A DNA stretch of 64,000 bases from Flavobacteriales bacterium (GCA_016710965.1 JADJTW010000008.1:1-64000), one strand, 5' to 3'. Shown: positions 7,223-16,006, numbered from the stretch's first letter. The notes: generated by a model from the letters alone, not told the origin. Translations and numbers: made by a program.

Positions 7223-7669
7223 CAAAAGGACGACCTAGTCTACGCCGACCCGAAGAAGCAGGAGCGCTACGACCGCGCCTACATGCGCATGGCGCAGGAG
7301 TGGTGCAAGCTGAGCCACTGCACCCGCAAGCAGGTCGGGGCCCTCATCGTGAAGGAGGGCATGATCATCAGCGACGGATACAACGGCACACCCACCGGTT
7401 TCCCCAATGATTGCGAGGATGGAGAAGGGCTGACGCACTGGTACGTGCTTCACGCGGAGGCCAACGCCATCATGAAAGTGGCGCGCAGCACCAACAATGC
7501 GCGCGGCGCCACGTTGTACCTTACCCACAGCCCATGCAGGGAATGCAGCAAGCTCATCCTTCAAAGCGGCATCAAGCGCTTGGTCTACTTGGATGCGTAC
7601 AAGGACGCCACCGGGCTGGATCTGCTGCGCGAAGGCAGGGTGATGGTGCATCAATTGCCAGCGAGCTGA
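7220..7669 (+). CDS. Deoxycytidylate (dCMP) deaminase family protein
   Basis: It is expected to deaminate dCMP to dUMP, the entry to dTMP synthesis. The zinc/catalytic signature is complete: HAEANAIMKVAR (His ligand plus catalytic Glu) and PCRECSKLILQSGI (two Cys ligands). KQVGALIVKEGMIISDGYNGTPTGFPN is the substrate region typical of ComEB-type enzymes. Length 149 is usual. The ATG at 7220 lies inside the right arm of the upstream inverted repeat; the next in-frame ATG (codon 24) would cut into the conserved N-terminus. It is followed by the S41 protease gene after 4 bp, so the two are co-transcribed. Confidence 0.93.
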   Translation: MQKDDLVYADPKKQERYDRAYMRMAQEWCKLSHCTRKQVGALIVKEGMIISDGYNGTPTGFPNDCEDGEGLTHWYVLHAEANAIMKVARSTNNARGATLYLTHSPCRECSKLILQSGIKRLVYLDAYKDATGLDLLREGRVMVHQLPAS

Positions 7670-7673
7670 GCCG

Positions 7674-9299
7674 ATGAGCACTGAGCGACGTTCCATTTCG
7701 CCATTCATTCCCCTCATGCTTGCCGCTGCGCTCGTAGCCGGCATCTTCATCGGGCAGGAGATGGGCGGCAGCGGTCCGCTTACCGTCTTCCAGTTCCATC
7801 AACCATCGGCCGCAGACAAAGTGGGCCAGGTGCTGGACCTCATTGATAGGCAGTACGTGGACAGCGTGGAGAAGAACGCCTTGGTGGATGAGGTGCTGCA
7901 GGACATCCTTCAGCGGCTCGATCCGCACAGCTACTACATCAGCGCAGCCGAATTGCAGGCAGCACAGGAACCTTTGGAGGGCAGCTTCGACGGCATTGGG
8001 GTGGAATTCGCCATCCAAAGAGATACGGTGGTGGTAGTTGCCACTGTGGAAGGTGGACCGAGCGCCGCCCTTGGCATCAAAGCAGGCGATCGAATCCTGA
8101 AGGCGGACAGCGCCGACCTCGCCGGGGTGGGCATCACCAATGATGGTGTGACCAAAGCCTTGCGCGGCCCGGCCGGAAGCAAGGTGACCGTAGCGCTTGC
8201 CCGGCGCGGCATGCGCAAACCCTTTGAGGTAGAGATCAAGCGGGGCAAGATCCCGATCAACAGCGTTGCCGTGGCGCTTCTGCAACCCGACGGAACGGGC
8301 TACATCAAGCTCATTCGTTTCGCCAAGAACACGCACCGCGAATTCGTGGAAGCCGCATCGCGCTTGAAGGCAGAAGGCATGCAACGCCTGGTGCTGGACC
8401 TGCGCGGCAACGGTGGTGGTTTCCTGGAAGCCGCGCACGCCATTGCAGATGAGTTCCTGCCCGATGGCCGCCGGATCGTGTACACTGAGGGGCGTAGTTC
8501 GCCGCGCCGTGACCTCATGGCAACAACCGACGGTGAATTCGAGAAGATCCCGCTCGCGATCCTCATCGATGAAGCCTCGGCGAGCGCCAGCGAGATCGTC
8601 GCCGGGGCCATCCAGGATAACGACCGAGGGCTCATCGTGGGCCGTCGCTCGTTCGGAAAGGGTCTGGTGCAAGAGCATGTTGATCTGCCCGACCACAGCG
8701 CCGTGCGCCTGACCACAGCGCGGTACTACACGCCCAGCGGCCGCTCCATCCAGAAGCCGTACGGGGAAGGGGTGGACTATGAAGCCGAGTACGCGGACCG
8801 TTTCGAGCACGGTGAGCTTCTCTCGGCGGATAGCATACACCTGGATTCCTCGCAGGTGTACCGAACATTGGCGGGACGCATGGTATTCGGCGGTGGCGGC
8901 ATCATGCCCGATCTCTTCGTCGCTGCGGACACCGCCGAAGGATCGCCATACCTCACGGGCTTGTTCTTCTCTGGGGTCCTCAACCAGGTGGCTTTCGATA
9001 TCGCGGATCGGGACCGGAGCCGTTTGAAGGCATTCGGCTCTTACAAGTTGTTCGCGCAGCGGTATGATATTTCTGCCTCCATCATGGAGGAATTGCAAGC
9101 CGCTGCGAAGAAGGAGGGCATCGTACCAGGTACCAACGACTTACAGCGCTCACAAGGTCAGATCGCCACTCGCCTCAAAGCCGGAATCGCCCGCAATATC
9201 TGGGGCGACCCTGGCTTCTACACCATCATGCTGGATACAGATCGCATCTTCGAAGAAGCGCGGGGCTCGCTCGCCCGGGGTGGGCTCTCGGTGAGGTAG
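7674..9299 (+). CDS. S41 family C-terminal processing peptidase (Ctp-like)
   Basis: A 541-residue periplasmic protease anchored by one N-terminal membrane segment (FIPLMLAAALVAGIFIG, about residues 11-28). Order of domains: N-terminal helical part with DRQYVDSV and LDPHSYYIS, a PDZ domain (about 110-200; GIGVEFAIQ... GDRILKADS), and the S41 core. The catalytic serine is in DEASASASEIVAGA and the lysine in RRSFGKGLVQE, both present. The C-terminal region is helical. Ctp enzymes trim C-termini of envelope proteins; the substrate here is unknown. A second S41 gene occurs at 23158. A terminator-like hairpin follows. Confidence 0.95.
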   Translation: MSTERRSISPFIPLMLAAALVAGIFIGQEMGGSGPLTVFQFHQPSAADKVGQVLDLIDRQYVDSVEKNALVDEVLQDILQRLDPHSYYISAAELQAAQEPLEGSFDGIGVEFAIQRDTVVVVATVEGGPSAALGIKAGDRILKADSADLAGVGITNDGVTKALRGPAGSKVTVALARRGMRKPFEVEIKRGKIPINSVAVALLQPDGTGYIKLIRFAKNTHREFVEAASRLKAEGMQRLVLDLRGNGGGFLEAAHAIADEFLPDGRRIVYTEGRSSPRRDLMATTDGEFEKIPLAILIDEASASASEIVAGAIQDNDRGLIVGRRSFGKGLVQEHVDLPDHSAVRLTTARYYTPSGRSIQKPYGEGVDYEAEYADRFEHGELLSADSIHLDSSQVYRTLAGRMVFGGGGIMPDLFVAADTAEGSPYLTGLFFSGVLNQVAFDIADRDRSRLKAFGSYKLFAQRYDISASIMEELQAAAKKEGIVPGTNDLQRSQGQIATRLKAGIARNIWGDPGFYTIMLDTDRIFEEARGSLARGGLSVR

Positions 9300-9308
9300 C
9301 CAACGAGA

Positions 9309-9328
9309 AAGGGGCCTTGCGGCCCCTT
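9309..9328. terminator. GC-rich hairpin between convergent genes
   Basis: AAGGGGCC (9309-9316), loop TTGC, GGCCCCTT (9321-9328) forms a perfect 8-bp stem nine nt after the S41 stop and before the end of the convergent lipoprotein gene. The A/T flanks are short, so it could serve both strands; its strength is uncertain. Confidence 0.6.
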
Positions 9329-9350
9329 CCCACGGTCTTATGTCCTGCTC

Positions 9351-9569
9351 TTAGTGAGCAGCCTCAACACTGTTCACAGCACCTTCAACGGCGGCTGCGG
9401 CGGTGTCGGCGGTAGCGTTCACGCTGTCCAAGGCGGCATCCATCTGCTCCAACAGATCGTTGGCCATGGCTTCGGCCTCCATGGCTTGCTGCTCCGTTGC
9501 CTCGGCGCTTTCGCTACCGCATGCAACAATGAACAAGGCTGTGGCGGCGAACAGGGCGAACTGTTTCAT
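9351..9569 (-). CDS. Small Ala/Glu-rich lipoprotein
   Basis: A 72-residue predicted lipoprotein: signal MKQFALFAATALFIVAC with lipobox IVAC (Cys at about residue 17), then a low-complexity helical body rich in Ala, Glu, Asp and Met (EQQAMEAEAMANDLLEQMD, then Ala/Val repeats). The function is unknown; its composition suggests a long alpha-helix or coiled coil, in the manner of Lpp-like spacer lipoproteins, but that is inference. It is related to the neighbouring gene at 9602-9820 in signal sequence and composition, so the two probably arose by duplication. It lies 32 bp after that gene on the same strand. Confidence 0.75.
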   Translation of the reverse strand: MKQFALFAATALFIVACGSESAEATEQQAMEAEAMANDLLEQMDAALDSVNATADTAAAAVEGAVNSVEAAH

Positions 9570-9601
9570 GTGGGTAGGACCCGTTACGAGGTTCGTGGTG
9601 A

Positions 9602-9820
9602 TTACTGCGCAGGCGCAACGGTCGTGTCAGCAGCAGCAGCAGCGGCAGCAGCTTCAGCCTCAGCGGCGGCGGCGGCTTCGGCAGCAGCGATGCTATCGGC
9701 CTTCATGGCGGCAGCAACGCTATCAGCTACACGCTGGATGGCGTCGAGATCCTCCTGGGAGGGACCGCAAGCAACGATGAACGATGCCATGACGGCGAGA
9801 ACGGCGAACTTCTTCAACAT
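9602..9820 (-). CDS. Small Ala-rich lipoprotein, paralogue of the next gene
   Basis: A 72-residue predicted lipoprotein with signal MLKKFAVLAVMASFIVAC (lipobox IVAC) and a body of Ala/Glu repeats encoded by near-microsatellite GCN codons (about 9625-9700). The motif GPSQEDLDAIQRVADSVAAAM just after the cysteine looks helical. The start at 9818-9820 is used because an upstream in-frame ATG would put 15 residues before the signal peptide. A very good promoter lies just upstream (9849-9878). Function unknown; it forms a pair with the lipoprotein at 9351-9569. Confidence 0.75.
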   Translation of the reverse strand: MLKKFAVLAVMASFIVACGPSQEDLDAIQRVADSVAAAMKADSIAAAEAAAAAEAEAAAAAAAADTTVAPAQ

Positions 9821-9848
9821 GGGTTGGTACGTTTGGTGAAAGTGGGCG

Positions 9849-9878
9849 CAAATGTAAACGCCCAACGTTCACTTCCAA
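9849..9878 (-). promoter_or_regulatory. Strong sigma-A-type promoter of the lipoprotein pair
   Basis: On the minus strand TTG (9878-9876), 19 nt, then TACATTTG (9856-9849). This is an exact TTG-N19-TAnnTTTG match, with a leader of roughly 25 nt to the ATG at 9820. Confidence 0.75.
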
Positions 9879-9902
9879 ACGCGCGCCGGAGAATGCCGCA
9901 AC

Positions 9903-9910
9903 TATCTTCG
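9903..9910 (+). promoter_or_regulatory. -7 box TATCTTCG upstream of sodA
   Basis: TATCTTCG lies 37 nt before the sodA ATG and is back-to-back with the lipoprotein promoter. It matches TAnnTTYG. The -33 element is not obvious. Confidence 0.4.
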
Positions 9911-9947
9911 GACCCCTTCCCGCACAGCCCCAAAAACGACCCCTGCC

Positions 9948-10556
9948 ATGGCCTTTCAGCTCCCCCCCCTGCCTTACGCGCACAACGCGCTCGAACCCCA
10001 TATTGATGCCCGCACCATGGAGATCCACCATGGCAAGCACCACAACGCGTATGTGACCAACTTGAACAAGGCCATCGAGGGCACCCCGCTGGACGTGAAG
10101 CCCCTGGAGGAATTGTTGAGCGGATTGGATATGACTAACATGGCGGTTCGCAACAACGGCGGCGGCCATTACAATCACAGCCTGTTCTGGGCCGTGATGG
10201 CGCCCAACGCCGGTGGTGCTCCCACTGGCGAATTGGCCGAGGCGATCAACCGAGATCTAGGCTCGTTCGAGGCCTTCAAGGAGAAGTTCAGCACCGCCGG
10301 GGCTACGCGCTTCGGCAGTGGTTGGGCCTGGCTCTGTGTCCATAAAGGCGGCAAGCTCGAAGTGTGCTCAACCCCGAACCAGGACAATCCGCTGATGCCA
10401 GGAACAGGCTGCGGTGGTACGCCCATCCTCGGCATGGACGTGTGGGAGCATGCCTACTACCTGCATTACCAGAACCGTCGGCCGGATTACATAGCTGCCT
10501 TTTGGAACGTGGTGAACTGGCCCGAAGTAGCGCGCCGGTACGCGGCGGGCAAATGA
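9948..10556 (+). CDS. sodA: Superoxide dismutase (Fe/Mn family)
   Basis: It dismutates superoxide to oxygen and hydrogen peroxide. Metal ligands are visible: His in MEIHHGKHHNAYV (about residue 27), His in GGHYNHSLFW (about 75), and Asp plus His in DVWEHAYYLHYQNRRPDY (about 163-167). TPNQDNPLM carries the outer-sphere Gln in the position usual for Mn enzymes, so Mn or a cambialistic metal is likely. No signal peptide is present, so it is cytoplasmic. Length 202 is normal. Its stop overlaps the following TM2 gene (ATGA), implying coupled translation. Confidence 0.97.
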   Translation: MAFQLPPLPYAHNALEPHIDARTMEIHHGKHHNAYVTNLNKAIEGTPLDVKPLEELLSGLDMTNMAVRNNGGGHYNHSLFWAVMAPNAGGAPTGELAEAINRDLGSFEAFKEKFSTAGATRFGSGWAWLCVHKGGKLEVCSTPNQDNPLMPGTGCGGTPILGMDVWEHAYYLHYQNRRPDYIAAFWNVVNWPEVARRYAAGK

Positions 10557-10954
10557 TGCGACAAGCGCTATTGGGACCTGCGTTGCTTGCCGGAGCGATC
10601 CATTGCGCTGCGAGCGGTCCATTCCAGGCTAACAAGGCATTCGACGCTTCCGGTTTGGATAGTCTCTCGGTCGAACCGGCTCCTATCCAGGAGGGAGCCG
10701 AGAACGCGCGCTGGGTCGCTTCGGGCTTGGCTGTGCTGCTTGGTCCCTTCGGTGCGCATCGGCTTTACCTGGGCACCACACCGAAAGTGGCCATCATCTA
10801 CGGGCTCACCTTCGGGGGATTCGGCGTACTGGTCCTGCTCGATCTGGGCCACATGCTCTTCACCCTGGACATCGACGCCTATCGCAACAGCGACCGTGTG
10901 TTCATGTGGGGCAAGCCCACCGTCGAGGGGAGGCCACAGGCTACTCCACCGTAA
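10553..10954 (+). CDS. TM2-domain membrane protein
   Basis: A 133-residue protein with an N-terminal signal-like segment (MMRQALLGPALLAGAIHCAA, possible lipobox IHC) and a TM2 domain: RWVASGLAVLLGPFGAHRLYLG followed by a second helix LTFGGFGVLVLLDLGHML. TM2 proteins are small two-helix membrane proteins of unknown role, often with a GxFGxHRFYLG motif, which is clear here. The start is the ATG at 10553 (or the next codon), overlapping the sodA stop. The 3' end overlaps the end of convergent glmS by 14 bp. Confidence 0.8.
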   Translation: MMRQALLGPALLAGAIHCAASGPFQANKAFDASGLDSLSVEPAPIQEGAENARWVASGLAVLLGPFGAHRLYLGTTPKVAIIYGLTFGGFGVLVLLDLGHMLFTLDIDAYRNSDRVFMWGKPTVEGRPQATPP

Positions 10955-12782
10955 CGCTCTTGGCCAGGTTGCGAGGCTGGTCCACGTTGCAGCCGCGCAT
11001 CACGGCGATGTGGTAGCTGAGCAGTTGCAAAGGCACAACGCTCAGCAAGGGTACCAACGGGTCGGAGGTTTCCGGGATCTCGATCGTGTGATCGGCGAGC
11101 CCCTTCACGACGGTATCGCCCTCCGTGACAATGGCGATGATCTTGCCCTTTCGCGCCTTCACCTCCTGGATGTTGCTCACCACCTTTTCGTAGCTGGCGC
11201 CTTTGGTCGCGATCACGAACACGGGCATTTCCTCATCGATCAGCGCGATCGGGCCATGCTTCATCTCGGCAGCCGGGTAGCCTTCGGCGTGTATGTAACT
11301 GATCTCCTTCAGCTTGAGCGCCCCCTCCAGCGCCACCGGGAAACTGTAACCGCGGCCCAGATAGAGCGCGTTGGTGGCATCCTTGTAGATGTCTGCGATG
11401 TATCGGATCTGCGCCTCGGTGCCCAGCACCTTCTGCACCTTGTCCGGAATGGCTTCGAGCTCGTTGAGCAGGCGATGGAAACTGCTGCCGCCGATGGTGC
11501 CCTTCTTGTGGCCGATCATGAGGGCCATGAGGGTGAGCACGGTGACCTGCGCAGTGAAGGCCTTGGTGCTGGCCACGCCGATCTCGGGTCCGGCATGCGT
11601 ATAGGAACCCGCGTGGGTAACACGCGCGATGCTGCTGCCGACCACGTTGCAAATGCCTATGATGGTGGCGCCTCGGCCCTTGGCGAGCTCAATGGCGGCG
11701 AGCGTATCGGCCGTTTCGCCGCTCTGGCTGATGGCGATGACGATGTCGTCCTCGTTGACGATGGGGTTCCTGTATCGGAACTCGCTGGCATACTCCACCT
11801 CGACGGGTATGCGTGCCAAGTCCTCGAGGAGGTACTCGCCCACTAAGCCCGCATGCCAGCTGGTTCCGCAGCCCACAATGAGTATCCGCTTCGCGTTCAC
11901 GAATTTCTGCTCGTACTCCAAGATACCGCCGAGTACCACCTCGCCTTTGGCCAGATTGAGCCGCCCGCGCATGCTGTCGCGAACGCTTCGCGGTTGCTCA
12001 TGGATCTCCTTCAGCATGAAGTGGTCGTAGCCGCCCTTCTCCAACGCTTCGAGGTGCATCTCGAGCTCGGTGATGAAGGGCGTCTTCTCCTGGTTCTTCA
12101 CGTTGCGGATCTTGAGCCCGTGGTGTCGATCGATCACAGCGATCTCCCCATCCTCCAGGTACACCACGTTCTTGGTATGCTCCACAATGGGCGTGGCATC
12201 GCTGGCACAGAAATGCTCGCCATCCCCGATACCGATGACCAATGGCGAGCTCTTGCGTGCCGCCACCATCACATTGGGGGCCTTGCGATCGATGACCACA
12301 ATCGCGTAAGCCCCGACCACGCTCGCCAACGCCAGTCTCACTGCTTCCGCCAGGTCCACGCCCTCGGTGCGTTGGATATCATCGATCAGATGCACAAGCA
12401 CCTCCGTATCCGTCTCGCTCCGGAAGGTGTGACCGCGCTGCGCCAGCTCGGCCTTGATGGGTGCGTAGTTCTCGATGATGCCGTTGTGGATCAGCGCAAG
12501 GTCGCCGCTGGTGCTCTGGTGCGGGTGGGCGTTGACATCGTTCGGAGCACCATGCGTGGCCCAGCGCGTGTGGCCCATGCCCAGGTTGCCCTTGACGGAG
12601 GCGCCGTTCACGTGGGCTTCCAGGTCGCTCACTTTGCCCTGGCACTTGTGAACGATCAGCGCACCATCATGCAGAAGCGCTACGCCGGCGCTATCGTACC
12701 CACGGTACTCCAGCCGTTTCAATCCGTTAATCAGGATCGGGTAAGCATCTCGCTCACCCAGGTAGGCTACGATACCGCACAT
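10941..12782 (-). CDS. glmS: Glutamine--fructose-6-phosphate aminotransferase (isomerizing)
   Basis: It makes glucosamine-6-phosphate from fructose-6-phosphate and glutamine, the first step to UDP-GlcNAc for peptidoglycan and lipid A. The start MCGIVAYLG exposes the N-terminal nucleophile Cys1 after Met removal. The glutaminase domain covers about residues 1-230 (RLEYRGYDSAGVAL, GHTRWATHG, HNGIIENY), followed by two SIS sugar-binding domains (CGTSWHAGLVGEYLLE, SQSGETADTLAA, SFPVALEGALKLKEISY) and the conserved C-terminus NLAKSVTVE. Length 613 is typical. It is the last gene of the minus-strand group glgA-like, DUF4270, glmS (gap 10 bp). Confidence 0.98.
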   Translation of the reverse strand: MCGIVAYLGERDAYPILINGLKRLEYRGYDSAGVALLHDGALIVHKCQGKVSDLEAHVNGASVKGNLGMGHTRWATHGAPNDVNAHPHQSTSGDLALIHNGIIENYAPIKAELAQRGHTFRSETDTEVLVHLIDDIQRTEGVDLAEAVRLALASVVGAYAIVVIDRKAPNVMVAARKSSPLVIGIGDGEHFCASDATPIVEHTKNVVYLEDGEIAVIDRHHGLKIRNVKNQEKTPFITELEMHLEALEKGGYDHFMLKEIHEQPRSVRDSMRGRLNLAKGEVVLGGILEYEQKFVNAKRILIVGCGTSWHAGLVGEYLLEDLARIPVEVEYASEFRYRNPIVNEDDIVIAISQSGETADTLAAIELAKGRGATIIGICNVVGSSIARVTHAGSYTHAGPEIGVASTKAFTAQVTVLTLMALMIGHKKGTIGGSSFHRLLNELEAIPDKVQKVLGTEAQIRYIADIYKDATNALYLGRGYSFPVALEGALKLKEISYIHAEGYPAAEMKHGPIALIDEEMPVFVIATKGASYEKVVSNIQEVKARKGKIIAIVTEGDTVVKGLADHTIEIPETSDPLVPLLSVVPLQLLSYHIAVMRGCNVDQPRNLAKSVTVE

Positions 12783-12792
12783 GGCGAGGGGG

Positions 12793-14154
12793 TCAGTAGG
12801 TGGTAAAAGTAAGCCTCAACCGCATGGGATCCTGGGAAGCCGCAGGACCATTGAGCACCACTCGGTTTGCCGTTACGCCACCACTGCCAGGTACGATCTC
12901 GAATCCGGTATTCTGGTACGTTCCGTTCAAAAGGCGCTGCACGTATCGAGTGATGTTGAACCGGTACACGCGTTCCGCGTTCCGGTAATTGCCGTCGATG
13001 GCGCCAATGCCCGCTAGCTGGTCCGGCAGGAATACATCGGCACCGGTGCTGTCCTTTCGAAAGAGGAACAGTGTGGCCGGTGGCGGGTAGTAGGGATAAT
13101 AGCTTCCGCCAAGCGGCAGTATCAATTCCGCCTTGGCCAAGACGCGCTCCTCGCTGGCGAGATCAAGCAGCGAGGGCATGCGTACTGCGGTGCGCGCGCC
13201 ACCCAAGGTCTGTACATGAACACGCGCTCCGGGTGATACGGTGTCCGAAAGGGCCATACCGAACGTAGGATCGGTGGCTCGGGAGGGGTCGTGCCCAACT
13301 ACGCTGTAACGCACGCTATTGGAGTTGATCGGGAAATCCAAGCTCCGCCCCAGGTCTGGCTGGTCGTTCAGGTTTCGGTAGTACAGCGTGGCCTTGGAGG
13401 CCGCTGCGGTGAGGTCGAAGTAGAGGATGCCGCCTTGGAAGGGCAGTTGGCCCACGTTATCCGTGGTCACGTATATGCCCTTGAAGAAGGTCAGGAACGC
13501 TTCGCTGTTCGCCAGATCCCCGGTACCGAAGGCATTCAAGAAGCGTTCGGCCAGTTCGTTGGACAAAGGGATCCGCAACTGAGGGGCGAGCGTGTCATCG
13601 CCAACAACTGCACCGGCCAATGGCTTCGGGGTGATGCGTCCTCGGCCATCAGCTACCATATCCGTAGCAAAATGCTGTGGATGACGATCCGAACGATAGG
13701 TGGAATCGAGGGAAAGAACCTCATTCACTTCGAAAACCCGGAAGACTTGCGGATCGAAATTGCCATACCCGAAGTTGATGCCGTTGAATGCCAATGCGAG
13801 CACCAGGCTGTCTGCAACCAGGCCGCTGGTGTCAGTTTCATTACCGATGTTATTGGCGCTCCATCGCAACTGGGTGATCAAGCCCGCACTCACCGAGCCG
13901 AACTGCGGGTCCAGGTATGAGCCCAGCATCTGCGAGGAGAGGCCGCTGGTGCGCACCGAAGTATCAGCGAAGGTGAAAGCACGCAATTCGATCGTATCTA
14001 CCACGACGCCCAAGGGATCGCCGGGCAGCAGGTCGAGACCCAAGTCCTCGTCCGGCTTGCGGCATCCAGTCGCTAAAAGCGAGGCACCGATGGCCATCAG
14101 GCCCGCGGCTCGAATCAATGTGCGTATGAAAGTAGTAGGCACCGAGTGGCTCAA
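12793..14154 (-). CDS. DUF4270 family lipoprotein
   Basis: A 453-residue secreted lipoprotein: basic N-terminus, hydrophobic stretch, lipobox LATGC (Cys about residue 31), then the DUF4270 domain starting at DEDLGLDLLPGDPLG and running to the end. DUF4270 proteins are Bacteroidota-specific, beta-rich and uncharacterised. The start is TTG (14152-14154), overlapping the stop of the preceding gene as TTGA; a later ATG would remove the positively charged part of the signal peptide. The neighbours (a glycogen-synthase-like gene upstream, panC divergent beyond it, glmS downstream) recur with this family in Flavobacteriales, as I recall. Confidence 0.9.
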   Translation of the reverse strand: MSHSVPTTFIRTLIRAAGLMAIGASLLATGCRKPDEDLGLDLLPGDPLGVVVDTIELRAFTFADTSVRTSGLSSQMLGSYLDPQFGSVSAGLITQLRWSANNIGNETDTSGLVADSLVLALAFNGINFGYGNFDPQVFRVFEVNEVLSLDSTYRSDRHPQHFATDMVADGRGRITPKPLAGAVVGDDTLAPQLRIPLSNELAERFLNAFGTGDLANSEAFLTFFKGIYVTTDNVGQLPFQGGILYFDLTAAASKATLYYRNLNDQPDLGRSLDFPINSNSVRYSVVGHDPSRATDPTFGMALSDTVSPGARVHVQTLGGARTAVRMPSLLDLASEERVLAKAELILPLGGSYYPYYPPPATLFLFRKDSTGADVFLPDQLAGIGAIDGNYRNAERVYRFNITRYVQRLLNGTYQNTGFEIVPGSGGVTANRVVLNGPAASQDPMRLRLTFTTY

Positions 14155-14975
14155 ACCAAGGCGGCTTCCAGCACGCTGTGGTAGAAATCGGCGTGCGCGG
14201 TCACCTGCTCGGTCTCGCCTGCGTAGCTCATGGTGGGCTTGTCCACGCTCTTGATGGCGTTCTCCAGGCCCCTGCTCAGCTTCGGGCTGGCTTTCACCAC
14301 CGCATCGCTAAGGCCCATGCCGAACTTGTAGAGGTCATCGGTCGTGGGCTTTGTCAATCCCTTGAGCAGGTCCTTATCGAACCCTTCCATGACCAGCTTC
14401 TTCGCCATGTCCTTGTCCAGTGCCTCAGCCTTCTGGTCGTACACGCTCATGACCAGCTTGGCGTTCTCGAAGTGCGGGTCATCTGCGAAGTAGTGCCGAA
14501 TGTACAGGGGCACGAACGCGGTCATCCATCCGTGGCAGTGGATGATGTCCCGAACCCAGCCGAGCTTGCGCACGGTTTCCAGAACGCCCCGGCCGAAGAA
14601 CAGCGCGCGCTCATCATTGTCCGGGTAGAAATCCCCATCCGGGTTATGGGTAGCCGCTTTGCGCTTGAAGTACTCCTCATTGTCGATGAAGTACACCTGC
14701 ATGCGCGCGCTGGGCACGCTGGCCACCTTGATCAGGAGCGCATGATCGGTGTCGTTGATGATGAGGTTAATACCGATTAGGCGGATGACCTCGTGCAATT
14801 GATGGCGCCGCTCGTTGATGCAACCGAACTTGGGCATGAACACCCGGATCTCATTGCCTCGATCAAGAATGCCCTGGGGCAATTGTCGCGACACCCTGGC
14901 CATCTCCTCGGGTACGTCCATGAATGGGGAAATGGACTGGGAAACGGTCAGCACCTTCACGTTCTTCAAGCTCAT
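14151..14975 (-). CDS. Glycogen/starch-synthase-like protein, catalytic subdomain only (GT5)
   Basis: A 274-residue protein corresponding to the N-terminal half of GT5 glycogen synthases: VLTVSQSISPFMDV at the start, RQLPQGILDRGNEIRVFMPKFG, then DNDERALFFGRGVLE and VRDIIHCHGWMTAFVPLYIR. The ADP-glucose-binding C-terminal half of normal synthases is absent, as in the short proteins annotated this way in Flavobacteria. Whether it has transferase activity is doubtful; a structural or regulatory role is possible. The ATG at 14973-14975 is preferred over a longer start. Its promoter at 14999-15029 is nearly ideal, and it leads the operon with DUF4270 and glmS. Confidence 0.85.
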   Translation of the reverse strand: MSLKNVKVLTVSQSISPFMDVPEEMARVSRQLPQGILDRGNEIRVFMPKFGCINERRHQLHEVIRLIGINLIINDTDHALLIKVASVPSARMQVYFIDNEEYFKRKAATHNPDGDFYPDNDERALFFGRGVLETVRKLGWVRDIIHCHGWMTAFVPLYIRHYFADDPHFENAKLVMSVYDQKAEALDKDMAKKLVMEGFDKDLLKGLTKPTTDDLYKFGMGLSDAVVKASPKLSRGLENAIKSVDKPTMSYAGETEQVTAHADFYHSVLEAALV

Positions 14976-14998
14976 CTGGGGGTTGGGAAATCGGGGTA

Positions 14999-15029
14999 CA
15001 AAAATATAGACTTTCGGGGGGAACTTCAA
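14999..15029 (-). promoter_or_regulatory. Near-consensus promoter of the glgA-like/DUF4270/glmS operon
   Basis: On the minus strand TTG (15029-15027), exactly 20 nt, then TATTTTTG (15006-14999). This matches TTG-N20-TAnnTTTG fully. The ATG at 14975 follows 23 nt after the -7 box. Confidence 0.75.
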
Positions 15030-15082
15030 CGGTTAAGATAGCTTCGGACCCCATCCTTCTCCCCGGCTGACGGGGTCTCCGT

Positions 15083-15955
15083 GTGGAATTGATCACCCTT
15101 CCCGAGTTGGCTGCCCTCTGGTCAGCCCAAGCACGCCGGGACGGGGCGAGCATAGGGTTCGTGCCCACGATGGGCGCCTTGCACGAAGGTCATATCGACC
15201 TCATCCGCAGAGCACTGCAAGGCCATGACCGGGTGGTATGCAGCATTTTCGTGAATCCGCTCCAGTTCACGAACGAGGAGGATTTCGCCCGATATCCGAA
15301 CCGTTTGGCACAGGACCAAGAGCTCCTGGCTGCGGCTGGATGCCATGCGCTTTTCAAACCCCAACGGGTGGATCTGTTCCAAGACTTCGTGCTGCAGGCT
15401 TATGACTTAGGCGGATTGGATGCCTATTGGGAAGGGCCATCGCGGCCGGGCCACTTCCAAGGTGTGGTGAACGTGGTACAGCGGCTATTCTCGTTCGTGC
15501 GGCCCGATTCGGCGCTCTTTGGTGAGAAAGACCGGCAACAACTGGCCATCATTCAGCACGTGGCGCAGCATGAACGCTGGCCCGAGCGCATCCTGGCATG
15601 TCCTACTCTGCGTGCATCGGATGGGCTGGCGCTCAGCTCGCGCAACTTGCGATTGAATACTATTGAACGGCAGCGGGCCACTGCGCTCTACAAGGCGCTG
15701 CAAGCTGCTGCTGAAACCGCGTTCAAAGCCTCTGTGGAGGAAACTACCCGTGCGGGAACCACGGTCCTTGGGAATTTGCTCGGAGGAGGGGTCGACTACT
15801 TCGGCATCGCTCATCCACGCACCCTCGTGCCGCTGATCGAGTGGGGCGATCTTGAGGAAGCCGTGGCTGTCGTGGCCGCGCAAGTGGGGCCGGTACGATT
15901 GATAGACAACCTCACGCTCACACGAGGCGAGCGGCCGTCCGAACGGGCCACCTAG
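15083..15955 (+). CDS. panC: Pantothenate synthetase (pantoate--beta-alanine ligase)
   Basis: It condenses pantoate and beta-alanine with ATP to give pantothenate (vitamin B5, CoA precursor). The nucleotidyltransferase signatures are GFVPTMGALHEGHIDLI (HIGH-like motif), SIFVNPLQFTNEEDFARYP, and LFGEKDRQQLAIIQ with the KMSKS-like region around LALSSRN. Length 290 is normal. The start is GTG at 15083. It is divergent from the glgA-like gene with a 107-bp gap, and panD follows after 51 bp, so beta-alanine production and use are paired. Confidence 0.97.
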   Translation: MELITLPELAALWSAQARRDGASIGFVPTMGALHEGHIDLIRRALQGHDRVVCSIFVNPLQFTNEEDFARYPNRLAQDQELLAAAGCHALFKPQRVDLFQDFVLQAYDLGGLDAYWEGPSRPGHFQGVVNVVQRLFSFVRPDSALFGEKDRQQLAIIQHVAQHERWPERILACPTLRASDGLALSSRNLRLNTIERQRATALYKALQAAAETAFKASVEETTRAGTTVLGNLLGGGVDYFGIAHPRTLVPLIEWGDLEEAVAVVAAQVGPVRLIDNLTLTRGERPSERAT

Positions 15956-16006
15956 CTTTGCCGCCCCACGAAGCGGACCATGTCTCCGCAGTGAACCAGC
16001 AGGGCT

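Noticed and set aside
9625..9700. CAG/GCN microsatellite-like run
   Set aside because: It is in frame within a lipoprotein gene and encodes the Ala-rich body; it is not an independent repeat element.
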